In this document: piece by piece, positions 1 to 10,634 of the stretch
Numbering within the stretch: position 1 is the first letter of the stretch
How the letters are laid out: each line of letters begins with the position of its first letter
Notes under the pieces: generated by a model
Database searches by the model: none
Told to the model about the DNA's origin: nothing
What the model saw: the letters and a program-made list of their open reading frames with translations, nothing else
Made by a program: the position numbers and the translations under genes
DNA from: Vibrio rhizosphaerae
GTDB taxonomy: Bacteria; Pseudomonadota; Gammaproteobacteria; Enterobacterales; Vibrionaceae
Assembly (NCBI RefSeq): GCF_024347095.1
Contig: NZ_AP024903.1
Span: forward strand, 1,798,001 to 1,862,000
Direction: 5' to 3'
DNA length: 64,000 bases

Positions 1-823
1 GGTCCAGTTCTGCACGTCTTTGATTGAATTGCTCGATACTGACATCACGCAGCGCTTTGACACCAAACACTTGCGCGGCTGCTTCACACTGCTGACGACG
101 GGTATTGTATTCACTGTCGACTAAGCCGCGTTTTTTATTGGAGTTAATGATCAGTACAGCCACGTTTTCCGGCATCGATACCGCCGTTGTTTCCAGACTC
201 CGACAATCCAGTAGCATGGCGTGGTTTTCACGCCCTTGTGCCGAAATCATTTGATCCATAATGCCGCAGTTACAGCCGACAAATTCGTTCTCCGCCTGCT
301 GACCATTTAATGCAATTTCCGCCTGACTGATATCCAGATTGAAGAGCGCTTTAAAGGTTTGTCCGATCACCACTTCAAGTGCCGCAGACGAGCTTAATCC
401 TGCACCTTGCGGGACATTACCGCTGACGGTGATATCTGCGCCGCCGAGCGGATAACCGCGGGCCAGCAGGCACTTCACCACGCCCCGAATGTAGTTCGCC
501 CACATTTTGTCTGGCTGGAAAGTAATGGCCTGACGGATATCGAACTCGTCGACGGCGTTGCCATAATCCACAGAAACGACACGCACCAGATTGTCATGGC
601 GCTTCGCGGCAGCGACCACCGTTTGATAGTTAATCGCACAGGGCAATACGAAGCCATCATTGTAGTCAGTGTGTTCTCCAATCAGGTTCACCCGCCCGGG
701 GGCTTGAATGATATGGCTGGGCGCATAGCCCAACACCTGTTCAAAGCTCTGTTTTACAAAGCTCTGTTTTACAAGACCCTGTTTTACAAGGCCCTGATTC
801 ACATTGTGGATACAATCAGACAT
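1..823 (-). CDS. galK: Galactokinase, C-terminus cut by window edge
   Basis: GalK phosphorylates galactose to galactose-1-phosphate with ATP in the cytoplasm, the entry step of the Leloir pathway. About 274 residues are visible. The GHMP-kinase sugar-binding signature [16 protein letters not shown] lies near residue 45, and the ATP-loop [13 protein letters not shown] follows near residue 140. The start is the ATG at 823, preceded by an AGAG-type ribosome site. galT ends 109 bases upstream, so this is the third gene of a galE-galT-galK series. Odd feature: residues about 9-27 are an insertion made of LVKQG/SFVKQ-type five-residue repeats, encoded by four tandem 15-base units at 741-800. From memory, other GalK proteins go almost directly from the start to the [18 protein letters not shown] segment. 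The identification is secure; the repeat is probably tolerated at the flexible N-terminus. Confidence 0.96.
   Translation of the reverse strand, partial: MSDCIHNVNQGLVKQGLVKQSFVKQSFEQVLGYAPSHIIQAPGRVNLIGEHTDYNDGFVLPCAINYQTVVAAAKRHDNLVRVVSVDYGNAVDEFDIRQAITFQPDKMWANYIRGVVKCLLARGYPLGGADITVSGNVPQGAGLSSSAALEVVIGQTFKALFNLDISQAEIALNGQQAENEFVGCNCGIMDQMISAQGRENHAMLLDCRSLETTAVSMPENVAVLIINSNKKRGLVDSEYNTRRQQCEAAAQVFGVKALRDVSIEQFNQRRAELD
741..800. repeat. Four 15-bp tandem units inside galK
   Basis: Units start at 741, 756, 771 and 786, each close to ACAAAGCTCTGTTTT. They are in frame (15 bases, five codons), so copy-number change would lengthen or shorten GalK without a frameshift. The two left units match best and the right ones have drifted. 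Confidence 0.85.
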
Positions 824-932
824 AGAAACACTCTCTTAAACATGAAAATGGGGATCGGGATAACACATTGCCACTTGCCTGTGAGTCGTCAGTTGCATTA
901 TCCCGTGACCGGGATTCACCGAATTTGCCGGG

Positions 933-1997
933 TTACTGTGCTTTATAATGCACATCGCTCAGCTCACGCAGACGCTGCGCGGCTTGTTCTGCGGTGAGAT
1001 CGCGTTGCGCCTCAGCTAACATTTCATAGCCCACCATGAACTTTCGGACCGTGGCACTGCGGAGCAGCGGCGGATAGAACACCGCGTGTAATTGCCAGTG
1101 TTCGATGCTCTCCCCTTCCGCATCCGCGTCGGTAAAGAATGGCGCATAGTGCCAGCCCATGCTGTACGGGAAAGAACATTGGAACAGGTTGTCGTATCGA
1201 CTGGTCAGTTTTTTGATTGCTACGGCGAGATCATCCCGCTGCGCTTCACTCAGTTCACTCATACGGCGAATATGTGTTTTAGGCAGCAGCATGGTTTCAA
1301 ATGGCCATGCGGCCCAATAAGGCACCAGCGCGATCCAGTGCTCAGTTTCAACCACCATCCGCGAGCCATCTTTAAGCTCAGCTTGCACATAGTCCACCAA
1401 CAAGTGACGGCCATACGCTTGGTAATAGGCTCTTTGATAATGATCTTTACGCGCGATCTCGTTCGGTAAGAAGCTATTCGCCCAAATCTGGCCGTGCGGA
1501 TGCGGCTGTGAGCACCCCATCGTTTCACCTTTGTTCTCAAATACTTGTACCCAGAGGTAGTCTTTACCGAGAGCTTCAATCTGATCATTCCAGGTATCAA
1601 TCACATGACGGATTTGACCCACCGTCAGCTCCGGCAAGGTTTTGCTGTGATCCGGAGAAAAGCAGATCACGCGGCTCAAACCGCGAACCCCTTGGGTTTG
1701 AAACAACGGATGGTCGGATACCGGCGCATCGGGTGAATCAACCATCAGCGCGGCAAAATCATTATCGAACACATACGTGCCCTGATAGTCCGGATTGACA
1801 TCGCCAGAAACGCGTTTGTTTGTCGGGCAGAGAAAACAGGTCTCATCGTAGCCGGGTAACGCATCAAGTGCGGGTTGCTCATCCGCGCCACACCAAGGCC
1901 GTTTGGCACGATGAGGGGAAACTAAAATCCATTGACCCGTCAGTGGGTTGTAACGACGATGTGGGTGATCCACCGGGTTAAATTCAATGTTCGGCAT
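933..1997 (-). CDS. galT: Galactose-1-phosphate uridylyltransferase
   Basis: GalT exchanges UMP between UDP-glucose and galactose-1-phosphate, giving UDP-galactose and glucose-1-phosphate. The 354-residue length is normal for the bacterial enzyme. The HPHGQIWA motif near residues 166-173 contains the nucleophilic histidine (His168 of H-P-H), and the CFLC pair at about 54-57 is in the position of the zinc ligands. The gene starts 9 bases after the galE stop (2007) and is followed by galK, so it should be co-transcribed with both. Start ATG 1997 gives the usual N-terminus ([19 protein letters not shown]). Confidence 0.97.
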   Translation of the reverse strand: MPNIEFNPVDHPHRRYNPLTGQWILVSPHRAKRPWCGADEQPALDALPGYDETCFLCPTNKRVSGDVNPDYQGTYVFDNDFAALMVDSPDAPVSDHPLFQTQGVRGLSRVICFSPDHSKTLPELTVGQIRHVIDTWNDQIEALGKDYLWVQVFENKGETMGCSQPHPHGQIWANSFLPNEIARKDHYQRAYYQAYGRHLLVDYVQAELKDGSRMVVETEHWIALVPYWAAWPFETMLLPKTHIRRMSELSEAQRDDLAVAIKKLTSRYDNLFQCSFPYSMGWHYAPFFTDADAEGESIEHWQLHAVFYPPLLRSATVRKFMVGYEMLAEAQRDLTAEQAAQRLRELSDVHYKAQ

Positions 1998-2006
1998 CTT
2001 ACTTAC

Positions 2007-3062
2007 TCAACGGTTAAATTTTTCTTGTGGTATTTCCCCGTCCAATTGGCGGGCATAACCTTGTGGATGATTGCGTTGCCAGTGCCAAGTATCGGCTGTC
2101 ATCTCTTCAATGGTGCGTGTGGCTTTCCAGCCCAGATCACGTTCGGCTTTAGCTGTGCTTGCCCAGCATTCGGCGATATCACCCGGACGACGCGGACACA
2201 GCTCATAAAGTATCGGATGACCGCAGGCTTTGCCGAAGGCTTCGACCATTTCAAGCACACTCGAGCCTTTGCCTGTTCCGAGGTTATAAATGTGTAGCCC
2301 TGACTTTTCACCCACAGCTTTGAGCGCGGCGATATGGCCGTCGGCTAAATCCATGACGTGAATATAGTCGCGCACACCGGTGCCGTCCGGGGTTGGGTAA
2401 TCGTGACCGAATACCGACAGTTTCTCCCGGCGGCCGATTGCGACCTGAGCAATAAACGGCATCAGATTATTGGGGATCCCTTGCGGATCTTCTCCCATCG
2501 TGCCGGACGGATGTGCCCCGACCGGATTAAAGTAACGCAGCAAAGTGATACTCCAATCCCCTTCGGCGGCAAATAAGTCGCTCAGACATTGCTCCACGAT
2601 GTATTTACTGCGCCCGTAAGGGTTGGTGGTGGCACCGGTTGGTGATTCTTCGGTGATCGGCACCCTGTCAGGATCGCCGTATACGGTTGCCGAAGAACTA
2701 AATACCAGACTTTTCACCCCCGCTTTCCGCATACAACGCGCCAGTACCAAAGTGCCGGTGACGTTGTTGTCATAGTATTCCAAGGGCTTTGCAACGGACT
2801 CACCGACCGCCTTAAGACCGGCAAAGTGAATGACAGCCTGAATCGCGTGGTTGGCGAAAACCGAATCTAAAAAGGCTTCATCACGAATATCCCCCTGATA
2901 AAACAGAGGCTGTTTCCCGGTGAGTGCTGCAATGCGGCTTAATACTGCGATATTGGCGTTACACAAATTATCGATAATGATGGGGGTCATCCCCGCTTCA
3001 ATCAGTCGGACGCAGGTGTGACTGCCGATGTATCCCATCCCGCCTGTAACCAAAACCTTCAT
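2007..3062 (-). CDS. galE: UDP-glucose 4-epimerase
   Basis: GalE interconverts UDP-galactose and UDP-glucose using bound NAD+. It is an extended SDR of 351 residues. The Rossmann motif GGMGYIG (residues 7-13) is intact, as are SSSATVYG with the catalytic serine region and YGRSK, which holds the catalytic Tyr and Lys near residue 150. It heads the galETK group. A ribosome-binding sequence (AAGGAG) sits just before the ATG at 3062. The chemoreceptor gene ends only 57 bases upstream on the same strand, so galETK may be read through from the galactan genes or have its own promoter in that short gap. Confidence 0.97.
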   Translation of the reverse strand: MKVLVTGGMGYIGSHTCVRLIEAGMTPIIIDNLCNANIAVLSRIAALTGKQPLFYQGDIRDEAFLDSVFANHAIQAVIHFAGLKAVGESVAKPLEYYDNNVTGTLVLARCMRKAGVKSLVFSSSATVYGDPDRVPITEESPTGATTNPYGRSKYIVEQCLSDLFAAEGDWSITLLRYFNPVGAHPSGTMGEDPQGIPNNLMPFIAQVAIGRREKLSVFGHDYPTPDGTGVRDYIHVMDLADGHIAALKAVGEKSGLHIYNLGTGKGSSVLEMVEAFGKACGHPILYELCPRRPGDIAECWASTAKAERDLGWKATRTIEEMTADTWHWQRNHPQGYARQLDGEIPQEKFNR

Positions 3063-3119
3063 AGTTGATTCTCCTTGCCTTATTTCAGACCATTGCTATT
3101 TGAGACCATTGCTGCATCG

Positions 3120-4853
3120 TTAAACTTTGAAAATTGCCACGTCTTTCGTTAATGCTGAGGAAACCCGGCGAATATCCCCCTGAACACTGGCAATCTCATT
3201 TGCACTCCGGGTAATGTCTTCACTCAAAGCATCAGAGTGCTCGATCTCTGAGTTCAGCGTCTCCATCATGGCGCACTGGCTATCTGACGCCTTCGATATA
3301 CATGAATTAATGGTATTGATTTCATCAACTGCTTTCTCAACCAACTGAATTTGTTCAATCACTTCTAATGTACTGTTGCGGCTTAACTCGCTGCTCTTCT
3401 GAACCTGAGACATTTGTCCGGTAATTTGATCTGATGAGTTGGAAAACTGAATAAGAAACTGATCAATTTCAATCGTGCTGCTGCGGGTTTTCGACGCCAG
3501 TGCCCGAACTTCTTCAGCAACCACAGCAAACCCTTTTCCGGATTCACCGGCTCGTGCGGCCTCAATCGAAGCATTTAACGCGAGTAGATCCGTTTGATCG
3601 GCTATTTTCTGAATGGAACTCAGAATGGAACTGATTCCCTGCGAGACCGTTTCCATCACATCAATTGATGAAGATATTTTTTGGGTGTTCTCATCTAAGG
3701 CGATGACCATATTCTCAGCCACAACGCCTTTATCTGCGGCATGACTGACCTGATGGCTGACTTGTTCAGCGAGTGCCATTGCCTGACGGGTTTGTTGCTG
3801 TATATCCAGTGATGACTGTCGAATATCACTGATAGCTTGCGACAAGTTTTCACTTTGCTTGTTATAACTCGCGACCGAGGCAATATTTCGTCCGACCTGC
3901 ACATCAAGCGCGGCTCTGGCTTCATTCAACGCCTGATTTGACCCTGAGATGTTTTTAAATAGAGCCTGTAAATTATCGATAAAACAATTGACAGAATTCG
4001 AGATATCACCAATTTCATCTTGACGGTTCAGATTAATTCTTTGGGTCAGGTCTGCATCACTGCCAGACAGGTTTTCCACTAATTTCTTTAATTTTGATAA
4101 CGGGTTTAACTGAACATTAAGAATAATCAGACTTATCGCCAGCATCATAAATGCACACAGTGACAGATACTTCGTAATATCCTGATTGATCTTATCGATG
4201 ATTTGATTGACATAGCCATAGTCAATATACGAGCGTAAATACCAATGTGAACCCGCAACGGTAATTGTATCCACTTGGGTGAGTGCTAAGTTTGACTTTC
4301 CGGTTGAATAAATAGAATTCTCCTGTTCATCCAACAACTCAAAATAAACACCGGGCACGCTATACCGTTCAATTAATTCACCAATCAGTCCCAGATTGAT
4401 CGTGAAAAAATCGACGACGCCATTTTTCTTCTTCGAGATGATCACTTTTGCCTGACCACTGTCAGAGAAAACTTGCGTGATTTTAATACCATCGGCGTGG
4501 TCACGAGCCAGATCGATATAGTATTGAGACTGTGCTTTATCCAAACTGCCTTTATCACTCAATGCAGTTTTATTAATCAGCTTAACAACTTGTTCATAGC
4601 CGAGCTTTTGCTTCGTATCCCGAATACCAATGATTCCGAAATCAAGGCTTTCAATCACCGATATTTCCCGTTCGATCGACTGCCTGATTTCGCTGCTAAT
4701 CAAACTGACATTACTCACCATACGACTGTCGTAACTTTGATTAATATAGTCACCAATCACAGATTTAACGCTAAAATAAGCCGTGATGATGGTCATCATT
4801 AATGACACCCCAAATAAGGTAATGATCTTATTTTTTAACGACAGAGATTTCAT
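3120..4853 (-). CDS. Methyl-accepting chemotaxis protein
   Basis: Inner-membrane chemoreceptor of 577 residues. Transmembrane helix 1 is at about 9-31. A periplasmic sensing domain of roughly 190 residues follows, then helix 2 near 228-250 ([18 protein letters not shown]). After it come a HAMP segment and the cytoplasmic signalling coiled coil. The hairpin tip is recognisable near residues 420-450 ([20 protein letters not shown], then [13 protein letters not shown]). No C-terminal NWETF-like CheR-docking peptide is visible. Its place between the porin and galE, on the same strand as the galactan genes, suggests it senses galactan oligomers or galactose; that ligand is inferred from context only. 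Confidence 0.93.
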   Translation of the reverse strand: MKSLSLKNKIITLFGVSLMMTIITAYFSVKSVIGDYINQSYDSRMVSNVSLISSEIRQSIEREISVIESLDFGIIGIRDTKQKLGYEQVVKLINKTALSDKGSLDKAQSQYYIDLARDHADGIKITQVFSDSGQAKVIISKKKNGVVDFFTINLGLIGELIERYSVPGVYFELLDEQENSIYSTGKSNLALTQVDTITVAGSHWYLRSYIDYGYVNQIIDKINQDITKYLSLCAFMMLAISLIILNVQLNPLSKLKKLVENLSGSDADLTQRINLNRQDEIGDISNSVNCFIDNLQALFKNISGSNQALNEARAALDVQVGRNIASVASYNKQSENLSQAISDIRQSSLDIQQQTRQAMALAEQVSHQVSHAADKGVVAENMVIALDENTQKISSSIDVMETVSQGISSILSSIQKIADQTDLLALNASIEAARAGESGKGFAVVAEEVRALASKTRSSTIEIDQFLIQFSNSSDQITGQMSQVQKSSELSRNSTLEVIEQIQLVEKAVDEINTINSCISKASDSQCAMMETLNSEIEHSDALSEDITRSANEIASVQGDIRRVSSALTKDVAIFKV

Positions 4854-5011
4854 AGGTCAGTCCAAATCAAAATGCTGAAAAAGTGCAATACAGACATATT
4901 CGCCATCCCTTCCGGCTGAATATAAATTGCCTCAAAAACCAATAAAAATTTTTCGATGTATCGGCCAGTGTGGCACCACACTGGCCTAACCGTCGGATTA
5001 ACCCACGCTCA

Positions 5012-6274
5012 TTACCACCAAGCTTCGATTTGCACACCGTAGTTAAACGTGTTGTTGCGCTTGTTGTTGTCAAATGAATGACCTTCATTGTCTTTCAGGT
5101 AAGTCACGAAGAAGCGGATTTCCGGACGAGCGAAGAAAGATTCACCGGCAGAAATTGCATGAGCAAGAGTGAATTTTGTGCCGCTAAACTGATCTTCACT
5201 GCCGGAGTCTTTGGTTTTGTCTTGGTCAAAATAGCCGACCTCTAACATGGTTTTGTTGTACGGCGACCAGATATAAGTCGGACGGGCAACAAATGAGACC
5301 ATGGTTTCCTTATCCAGCCCGTCGCCATGATCTTTGGCATTGCCGTAAGTGAAAACATGATTGATCACGACGTTGTCGCTTAAGTTCAAATCACCGGTAC
5401 TGATCAAACGGAAACCTTTGGCATGACTAACATCACCACTCCAGATGTCATACCATCCCCCGCCTTGCGAGATCGCATTTTGTGCCAGCCCTTTGTCCAT
5501 GTATTGAAGGACAAATTTGTTATAACCCAATGAAAATTTCTGGCTCAGCTCTGCAGTTAACATCAAACCGTTATCGAAATTTTTAGCCAAATCTTCTTGT
5601 TTATCGGTTGGATTAACGATTGCATAATCGACACCGAACTCCGTCCACGCGCCTTCCCACGGGCTGAATCCCGCATAACGTAAGTCTAAGAAATATGTAT
5701 TGAGATCACCGTGGCTGGTTTTCTTACCGCTTCCGTCCCACGTCGCTAATTCGTTGTCGGCCCGGATCACTGCCGCTGACATGGCACCGGTATTGAACTT
5801 GATGTTTTCGATCCCTGCGCCGTAACCGGATACATTCCAGTATTTGGTATCGATAATATGAATATCATGGCGCTGATAAAAACGTTTACCGGCCCAGATC
5901 ACCGCATCCGGCAGAGACGGAATATAGCCCTTCGCCTGAATATTTAACTGTTTAATCCCAAAGTTGGCGCTGTCATCTTTACTATTTTCAGATTCAAGAT
6001 TCCCGTTGGATGACATTTCAATCATGCTTTGAAAATACATCGAACGGCCGTCGGCATTAAATAATTCCTGACCTAAACCAATTTCGGAATATGTATCAAA
6101 TTCATTGCCCAGACGACCTAATTTAGTTTTATTAAATTCATCCCCGCCTTTGGTGCCGCCCCCGTCGGAACTGGCGCCTAAGCCAGCCCGGACATAACCA
6201 TTGAAATCGACCGCAAAAGCTTGAGTGGCAGATAAAGCGCCTAAAATTGCGACTGTCAATATTGTTTTTTTCAT
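5012..6274 (-). CDS. LamB/maltoporin-type outer-membrane porin for galactan oligosaccharides
   Basis: 420 residues with a clear signal peptide (MKKTILTVAILGALSATQAFA, cut about residue 21). The mature N-terminus VDFNGYVRAG resembles maltoporins, and the C-terminal end NYGVQIEAWW matches the LamB beta-signal ending in aromatic residues. It should form an 18-strand trimeric channel. The same role is played by GanL in the Dickeya galactan cluster, which is the best functional analogue. It lies downstream of the GH42 gene after a 165-base gap containing a strong hairpin (6396-6417), which may set its mRNA level separately. Substrate specificity is inferred from neighbours. Confidence 0.9.
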   Translation of the reverse strand: MKKTILTVAILGALSATQAFAVDFNGYVRAGLGASSDGGGTKGGDEFNKTKLGRLGNEFDTYSEIGLGQELFNADGRSMYFQSMIEMSSNGNLESENSKDDSANFGIKQLNIQAKGYIPSLPDAVIWAGKRFYQRHDIHIIDTKYWNVSGYGAGIENIKFNTGAMSAAVIRADNELATWDGSGKKTSHGDLNTYFLDLRYAGFSPWEGAWTEFGVDYAIVNPTDKQEDLAKNFDNGLMLTAELSQKFSLGYNKFVLQYMDKGLAQNAISQGGGWYDIWSGDVSHAKGFRLISTGDLNLSDNVVINHVFTYGNAKDHGDGLDKETMVSFVARPTYIWSPYNKTMLEVGYFDQDKTKDSGSEDQFSGTKFTLAHAISAGESFFARPEIRFFVTYLKDNEGHSFDNNKRNNTFNYGVQIEAWW

Positions 6275-6354
6275 CTTTATTTCCTTTTGTATTATTGTGC
6301 GTTATTGGCTGGGTCAATATCGCCGTGACATAAATTCAGGCAATAGTGACCCGT

Positions 6355-6417
6355 GAGATGAATGTCATCTCATTTTTTTAATTTCATCATTCATCGCCGC
6401 CTAAATAATTAGGCGGC
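6355..6417 (-). promoter_or_regulatory. Two intergenic hairpins between GH42 and porin genes
   Basis: GCCGCCTAA at 6396-6404 pairs perfectly with TTAGGCGGC at 6409-6417 around a 4-base loop. A second stem, GAGATGA/TCATCTC, lies at 6355-6371. Neither has a U-tract in the minus direction, so these look like mRNA-stabilising or processing hairpins inside an operon rather than full terminators. The second is followed by seven Ts on the plus strand. Confidence 0.5.
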
Positions 6418-6439
6418 AGGATTATGGATATCGGTTTCG

Positions 6440-8506
6440 TTATTTTTGACTGCTGATGACAATCACCTGATAAGGTTGAATCATCATATTCTCCTCAACG
6501 GCATCGCCTGTATTTTCATTGACCCATGTGCCGGGCGGAACGGTTACATCTCGCGGCTCATTCATAAAGTTCATAATAAATAAGTAGCGAGACTGTTGAT
6601 CTTCACGGGTGGTCACGGACACGCCATCAGGTACATGCGCCATCGGTTTATGAAGGCCGTGCAAATCCGCCAGCGCGGAATAAAATAACGTATTGAATTC
6701 AGTCCCGGTGCGGGCTGCAATGTAGTAAGCACACCCCTGACCGAGATGGTTCTTGGTGATGACCGGACACCCGTCAAAGAGGTCTTCGCGGTAATAAGCC
6801 AGTGCCTGAGCCGTCTCTAAATGAATATGTTCCATTAAGTGTTTGGCTTTAAATTCACCACCGAAGCCAAGACCGGCATTCGTATCCACGTCAAACCGTA
6901 CCCGCTCATGGTCATAGAGTGAGTCAATCTCTTCTGCCCAAATCCCCAAAGTACGGCGTAACGGGCTGCCTTCCCCACCGGGAAAACCACCTAAGAAGCA
7001 CAGGTCATTGTGATCAACAATGCCACTCCAATACGTTGCGACCAGCGTCCCGCCCTGCGCAACAAACGCTTCCAGACGCTCTGCGACATTCGGTTTCAAC
7101 AGGTACAGCATCGGCGCAACAATGACTTTGTAAGGTGTAAAATCACAAAGCTGCTCGATAATGTCGCAGCTAATCCCTTGCTGCCAGAAGCCACGGTAGT
7201 GATCACATACGGTTTGCTCATAATGCATGCCCTCGTTGCGAGGCCCGGACGCATCATCGATAGCCCACCGGTTTTCCCAGTCAAAAATAATCGCGACTTC
7301 AGCTGGCGTCCCCGAGCCTGCCACAGCATTGATCTGTTGCAGATACTCGCCGACGGCGGTCACTTCCCGGCCGGTACGGGTATTGGCATGACCGACATGA
7401 TCGATGACGGCACCATGAAATTTCTCGACCGATCCGCGGCTTTTACGCCACTGGAAATATTGGACAGAATCCGAGCCATGAGCCACCGCCTGTAAAGAAG
7501 AAAGCAGATGCACACCGTCTTTTTTCAGCTTGGTGATCGGCTGCCAGTTGGTCTGGCTCGGAGTTGATTCCATCAGTAAAAACGGCTGGTTTTTCAGCGT
7601 GCGCATCAAATCATGATACATGCCGGTATAACAGGCGAGCGCCACTTCATCACTGTCCCGATGCCACAGCGGATAACTGTCCCAAGACACCACATCAATG
7701 GATTTTGCCAGTTCCCAATAGTTGTAGTCGTAGAAATACTCCATCAGGTTTGCCGTAGTCGGCAGATCAGGATTGATCGATTTTAACGGAGCAATCTCAT
7801 GCGCACAGAAGTTGGCGGCCCGATCGGTACAGAAACGTTTCCAATCCAGCTTCAGCGCGTGAATTGAGTTCTCCCCGATCGGCGATGGTGACTCAATTTG
7901 TTCCCAGCGAGTATAGGTGTGACTCCAGAAGGTACTCCACCACAGCTGATTGAGCCGCTCCAGAGAACCATATTTATTTTTCAGCCATTCCCGAAACTCA
8001 GCCTGACAATAGTGACAGTGACAATCCCCCCCATATTCATTGGAAACGTGCCAGCCGATCACCGCCGGGTGTTGGCTGTAACGCTCTGCCAGTTTGGTGT
8101 TGATGATGGTCACCTTCTCCCGATAGTTCGGGGAGCTGTAACAATGATTATGTCGTTCGCCATGCAATTGTCTGACCCGGGCACTGTTGACTCGCAGCAC
8201 ATCCGGGTATCGCTCAGACAACCACGCCGGGCGAGCGCCGCTCGGGGTTGCCAGAAAGACCGAGATCCCATGATTTGCCAAGTTATCCAGCACCTTGTCC
8301 AGCCATTCAAACTGAAACTCACCTTCCACCGGTTCAAGGGTAGACCAGCTGAATATCCCGACAGACATCACGTTGCATCGAGTCTGCTTCATCAGTTCAA
8401 TATCTTTGGCAAGAATATCCGGCCGATCTAACCATTGTTCAGGGTTGTAATCTGCGCCGTGAAGTAAGCCTTTTATCTTGGGAATAATCTGTTTTTTATA
8501 ATTCAT
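6440..8506 (-). CDS. GH42 beta-galactosidase
   Basis: Cytoplasmic beta-galactosidase (no signal peptide) that removes galactose from imported beta-1,4-galacto-oligosaccharides. It has 688 residues, normal for GH42. Motifs: GADYNPEQW near 17-25; the acid/base Glu157 in GWHVSNEYGG; then a Cys-rich metal cluster DCHCHYC (161-167) typical of zinc-binding GH42 enzymes; nucleophile Glu313 in LLMESTPSQTNW. The beta-galactosidase trimerisation domain (flavodoxin-like) follows at about 395-600. The start ATG (8506) overlaps the stop of the upstream GH53 gene by one base (TAATG), so translation is probably coupled. Same functional group as Bacillus GanA. Confidence 0.95.
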   Translation of the reverse strand: MNYKKQIIPKIKGLLHGADYNPEQWLDRPDILAKDIELMKQTRCNVMSVGIFSWSTLEPVEGEFQFEWLDKVLDNLANHGISVFLATPSGARPAWLSERYPDVLRVNSARVRQLHGERHNHCYSSPNYREKVTIINTKLAERYSQHPAVIGWHVSNEYGGDCHCHYCQAEFREWLKNKYGSLERLNQLWWSTFWSHTYTRWEQIESPSPIGENSIHALKLDWKRFCTDRAANFCAHEIAPLKSINPDLPTTANLMEYFYDYNYWELAKSIDVVSWDSYPLWHRDSDEVALACYTGMYHDLMRTLKNQPFLLMESTPSQTNWQPITKLKKDGVHLLSSLQAVAHGSDSVQYFQWRKSRGSVEKFHGAVIDHVGHANTRTGREVTAVGEYLQQINAVAGSGTPAEVAIIFDWENRWAIDDASGPRNEGMHYEQTVCDHYRGFWQQGISCDIIEQLCDFTPYKVIVAPMLYLLKPNVAERLEAFVAQGGTLVATYWSGIVDHNDLCFLGGFPGGEGSPLRRTLGIWAEEIDSLYDHERVRFDVDTNAGLGFGGEFKAKHLMEHIHLETAQALAYYREDLFDGCPVITKNHLGQGCAYYIAARTGTEFNTLFYSALADLHGLHKPMAHVPDGVSVTTREDQQSRYLFIMNFMNEPRDVTVPPGTWVNENTGDAVEENMMIQPYQVIVISSQK

Positions 8507-9738
8507 TATTGACCTTTAAATACTTTCAATGACGGTAAGGCATTGCCTTCGAAATCAAACAACGCTTGGTTTTCCCACGAGTTCCCCATGTCCCCTTTAT
8601 CGCCGCTATAGTGCATGCCGGCACGGGTTGACCAAGTCGCCCCCTTCACCGGTAACCATGCCGGCTCCCAGTAATAGAGTCCTAAACCTTGGTGATCAGG
8701 CAGTTCATTCAGCAGAGTCATGATGTCAGTCAGATATTGCGCCTGACCGTTGACTGAAACGCTGTACCCTTCAATCGGGCCCGCCCCGGCATAGCTGTTA
8801 CTGAGTGAATCTCCATTTTTCGTGGTAAACGGAAACGCGGTTTCCACCAAGACGATCGGCTTGTGATAACGACTGATCACATCATTCATATTGGCTTTGA
8901 CTTTGGCGATGGGGCCGTGCCACCACGGGTAGTAAGACATGCCAATCACATCAAAATCGACACCGCGCTTGGTGATTTCATCAAACCACCAGCGGAACAG
9001 GCCGTTATCTCCCGCTTCAGCGAGGTGCAGCATGATTTTGATATCTTGACCACTGTCATTGTCATGCACCGCCTGAATGCCGGATTTTAAGAGGCGTGAC
9101 AGGCGGTCGAATTCTTTGCCATCCTGTCCCCAGCTTTTTCCGTCGGGCCATAGCATCCCGCTGTTTAACTCGTTCCCGATCTGCACCATGTCTGGCACAA
9201 CGCCAGCCGCATGCAGGGTTTTCATCACCGATGCGGTATAGTCGTAGACTTTCTGATTGAGGTTCTCAAATGTCAGTTGCTGCCACGCTTTTGGTTTTTG
9301 TTGCTTCTTCGGATCTGCCCAAAAATCGCTGTAATGGATATCAAGCAGGAATGACATGCCGTTTTGCTGTGCGCGTTGACCAAGTTCAATAGCCCGCGCC
9401 AGAGTATTATTGCCGCCACCAAATACCTCGCCACTGGCGGACATCGGATCGACCCACAAACGGGCACGGATCGAATTCACCCCATTCTCTTTTAATATGT
9501 GGAGCAGATCTTGGGCATGACCATCCTGATAATATTTGCCGCCTAACTGTTCTATTTCCGGCAGCATGGAAATATCCATTCCCCGGATGAAATCGGCTCT
9601 GAGTTGCGGCGAAGGCATCGCCACATCTCCCGCCCCGGTCTGGTTCTCTGCATGACCATGAGCCGATGAATTAACGGATTGACAGCCAGCCAGAGCCACT
9701 GCCGCACTCAGCAGTGCAACTTTAAATTTTCGGTTCAT
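8506..9738 (-). CDS. GH53 arabinogalactan endo-beta-1,4-galactanase, lipoprotein
   Basis: 410 residues. The N-terminus MNRKFKVALLSAAVALAGCQ carries a lipobox (LAGC, Cys19), so the enzyme is predicted to be lipid-anchored, probably in the outer membrane. The GH53 fold is clear: RGMDISMLP near 52-60, LLDIHYSDFWADP near 131-143, acid/base Glu190 in QIGNELNSGMLW, nucleophile Glu299 in PIVLVETAFPF. It cuts internal beta-1,4-galactosyl bonds and likely feeds oligomers to the adjacent porin and ABC importer. It is 14 bases downstream of the second permease gene and overlaps the GH42 start by one base. A second GH53 without lipobox is at 16025. Confidence 0.95.
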   Translation of the reverse strand: MNRKFKVALLSAAVALAGCQSVNSSAHGHAENQTGAGDVAMPSPQLRADFIRGMDISMLPEIEQLGGKYYQDGHAQDLLHILKENGVNSIRARLWVDPMSASGEVFGGGNNTLARAIELGQRAQQNGMSFLLDIHYSDFWADPKKQQKPKAWQQLTFENLNQKVYDYTASVMKTLHAAGVVPDMVQIGNELNSGMLWPDGKSWGQDGKEFDRLSRLLKSGIQAVHDNDSGQDIKIMLHLAEAGDNGLFRWWFDEITKRGVDFDVIGMSYYPWWHGPIAKVKANMNDVISRYHKPIVLVETAFPFTTKNGDSLSNSYAGAGPIEGYSVSVNGQAQYLTDIMTLLNELPDHQGLGLYYWEPAWLPVKGATWSTRAGMHYSGDKGDMGNSWENQALFDFEGNALPSLKVFKGQ

Positions 9739-9752
9739 CTCTTTCTCTCGTA

Positions 9753-10595
9753 TTAGCCTTTGGTACTGCCGGCGGTTAAGCCAGATACAAAGTATTTTTG
9801 TAAGGACAGATAAAGCAGCGCGACCGGGATTGAAATCAGCACCGCACCTGCTGCATAGGTGGTATAACTTGCGCCCATTTTTTCCACGACCAAATTATAT
9901 AAACCAATCGGCAAGGTATAATTTTCAGGCGTTCTTAAAATCGTTGTCGCGAGAATAAAATCGCCCAGTGGCCCGGTGAAAGAAAACAAGGCGACGACGG
10001 CAATAATTGGTTTGGAAATCGGCAATATAATTTCCAGAAAAATACGGATATGACTGGCACCATCCATTTTGGCCGATTCATCCAAATCTTTCGGTATAGC
10101 GTCCAGATAGCCTTTCATTAAATAAGTGTTCATCGGAATCATGCCCCCGACATACACCAGCACCAGTGCCAGGTGGCTGTTAATCAGACCCAGCATCTGT
10201 GCCAGCACAAAGATCGCAATGAGCGCTGAAAATTGCGGGATCATTTGCAACAGCAGGAACAGCATCAGCCCATTTTTTCTGCCCTTAAAACGAAATCGTG
10301 AGAAGGCATATGAGGTACATGACACGCAGATCAACGTCAGTACCATGGTCAGAAAGCTGATTTTCAGGCTATTCCAGAACCAAGTCAGATAGGCGACTTT
10401 GTCATTGGCAAACAAGGTGGCATAGTGACTCCAGGTTGGTTTATCCGGGAAAATCGACTCCCCCATGATACTGTTGCCCGGATAGAACGATGCCCCTACG
10501 GTCCAGACTAATGGGTAAATAATGATCACCGCGACCAACAGGATCAGGCCGTAACTCAAAGTCAGGCGAATGCGATTACTACGTTTAATACTCAT
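9753..10595 (-). CDS. Sugar ABC transporter permease, MalG/GanQ type
   Basis: Inner-membrane permease of 280 residues with about six transmembrane helices. The first is LILLVAVIIIYPLVWTVGASF near 15-35. The cytoplasmic EAA loop is at about 175-195 (DLDESAKMDGASHIRIFLEIILP), which docks the ATPase at 13523. The C-terminus YFVSGLTAGSTKG is typical of MalG relatives. It pairs with the upstream permease (39-base gap). By context it imports galacto-oligosaccharides, as GanQ does in Bacillus. Confidence 0.93.
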   Translation of the reverse strand: MSIKRSNRIRLTLSYGLILLVAVIIIYPLVWTVGASFYPGNSIMGESIFPDKPTWSHYATLFANDKVAYLTWFWNSLKISFLTMVLTLICVSCTSYAFSRFRFKGRKNGLMLFLLLQMIPQFSALIAIFVLAQMLGLINSHLALVLVYVGGMIPMNTYLMKGYLDAIPKDLDESAKMDGASHIRIFLEIILPISKPIIAVVALFSFTGPLGDFILATTILRTPENYTLPIGLYNLVVEKMGASYTTYAAGAVLISIPVALLYLSLQKYFVSGLTAGSTKG

Positions 10596-10634
10596 CGTTT
10601 CATACTCATAGCTTGATACTTATTCATCATCGGG

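Noticed and set aside
407..997. Plus-strand frame of 196 codons at the left end
   Set aside because: Antisense to galK and part of galT; galK motifs are clear on the minus strand.
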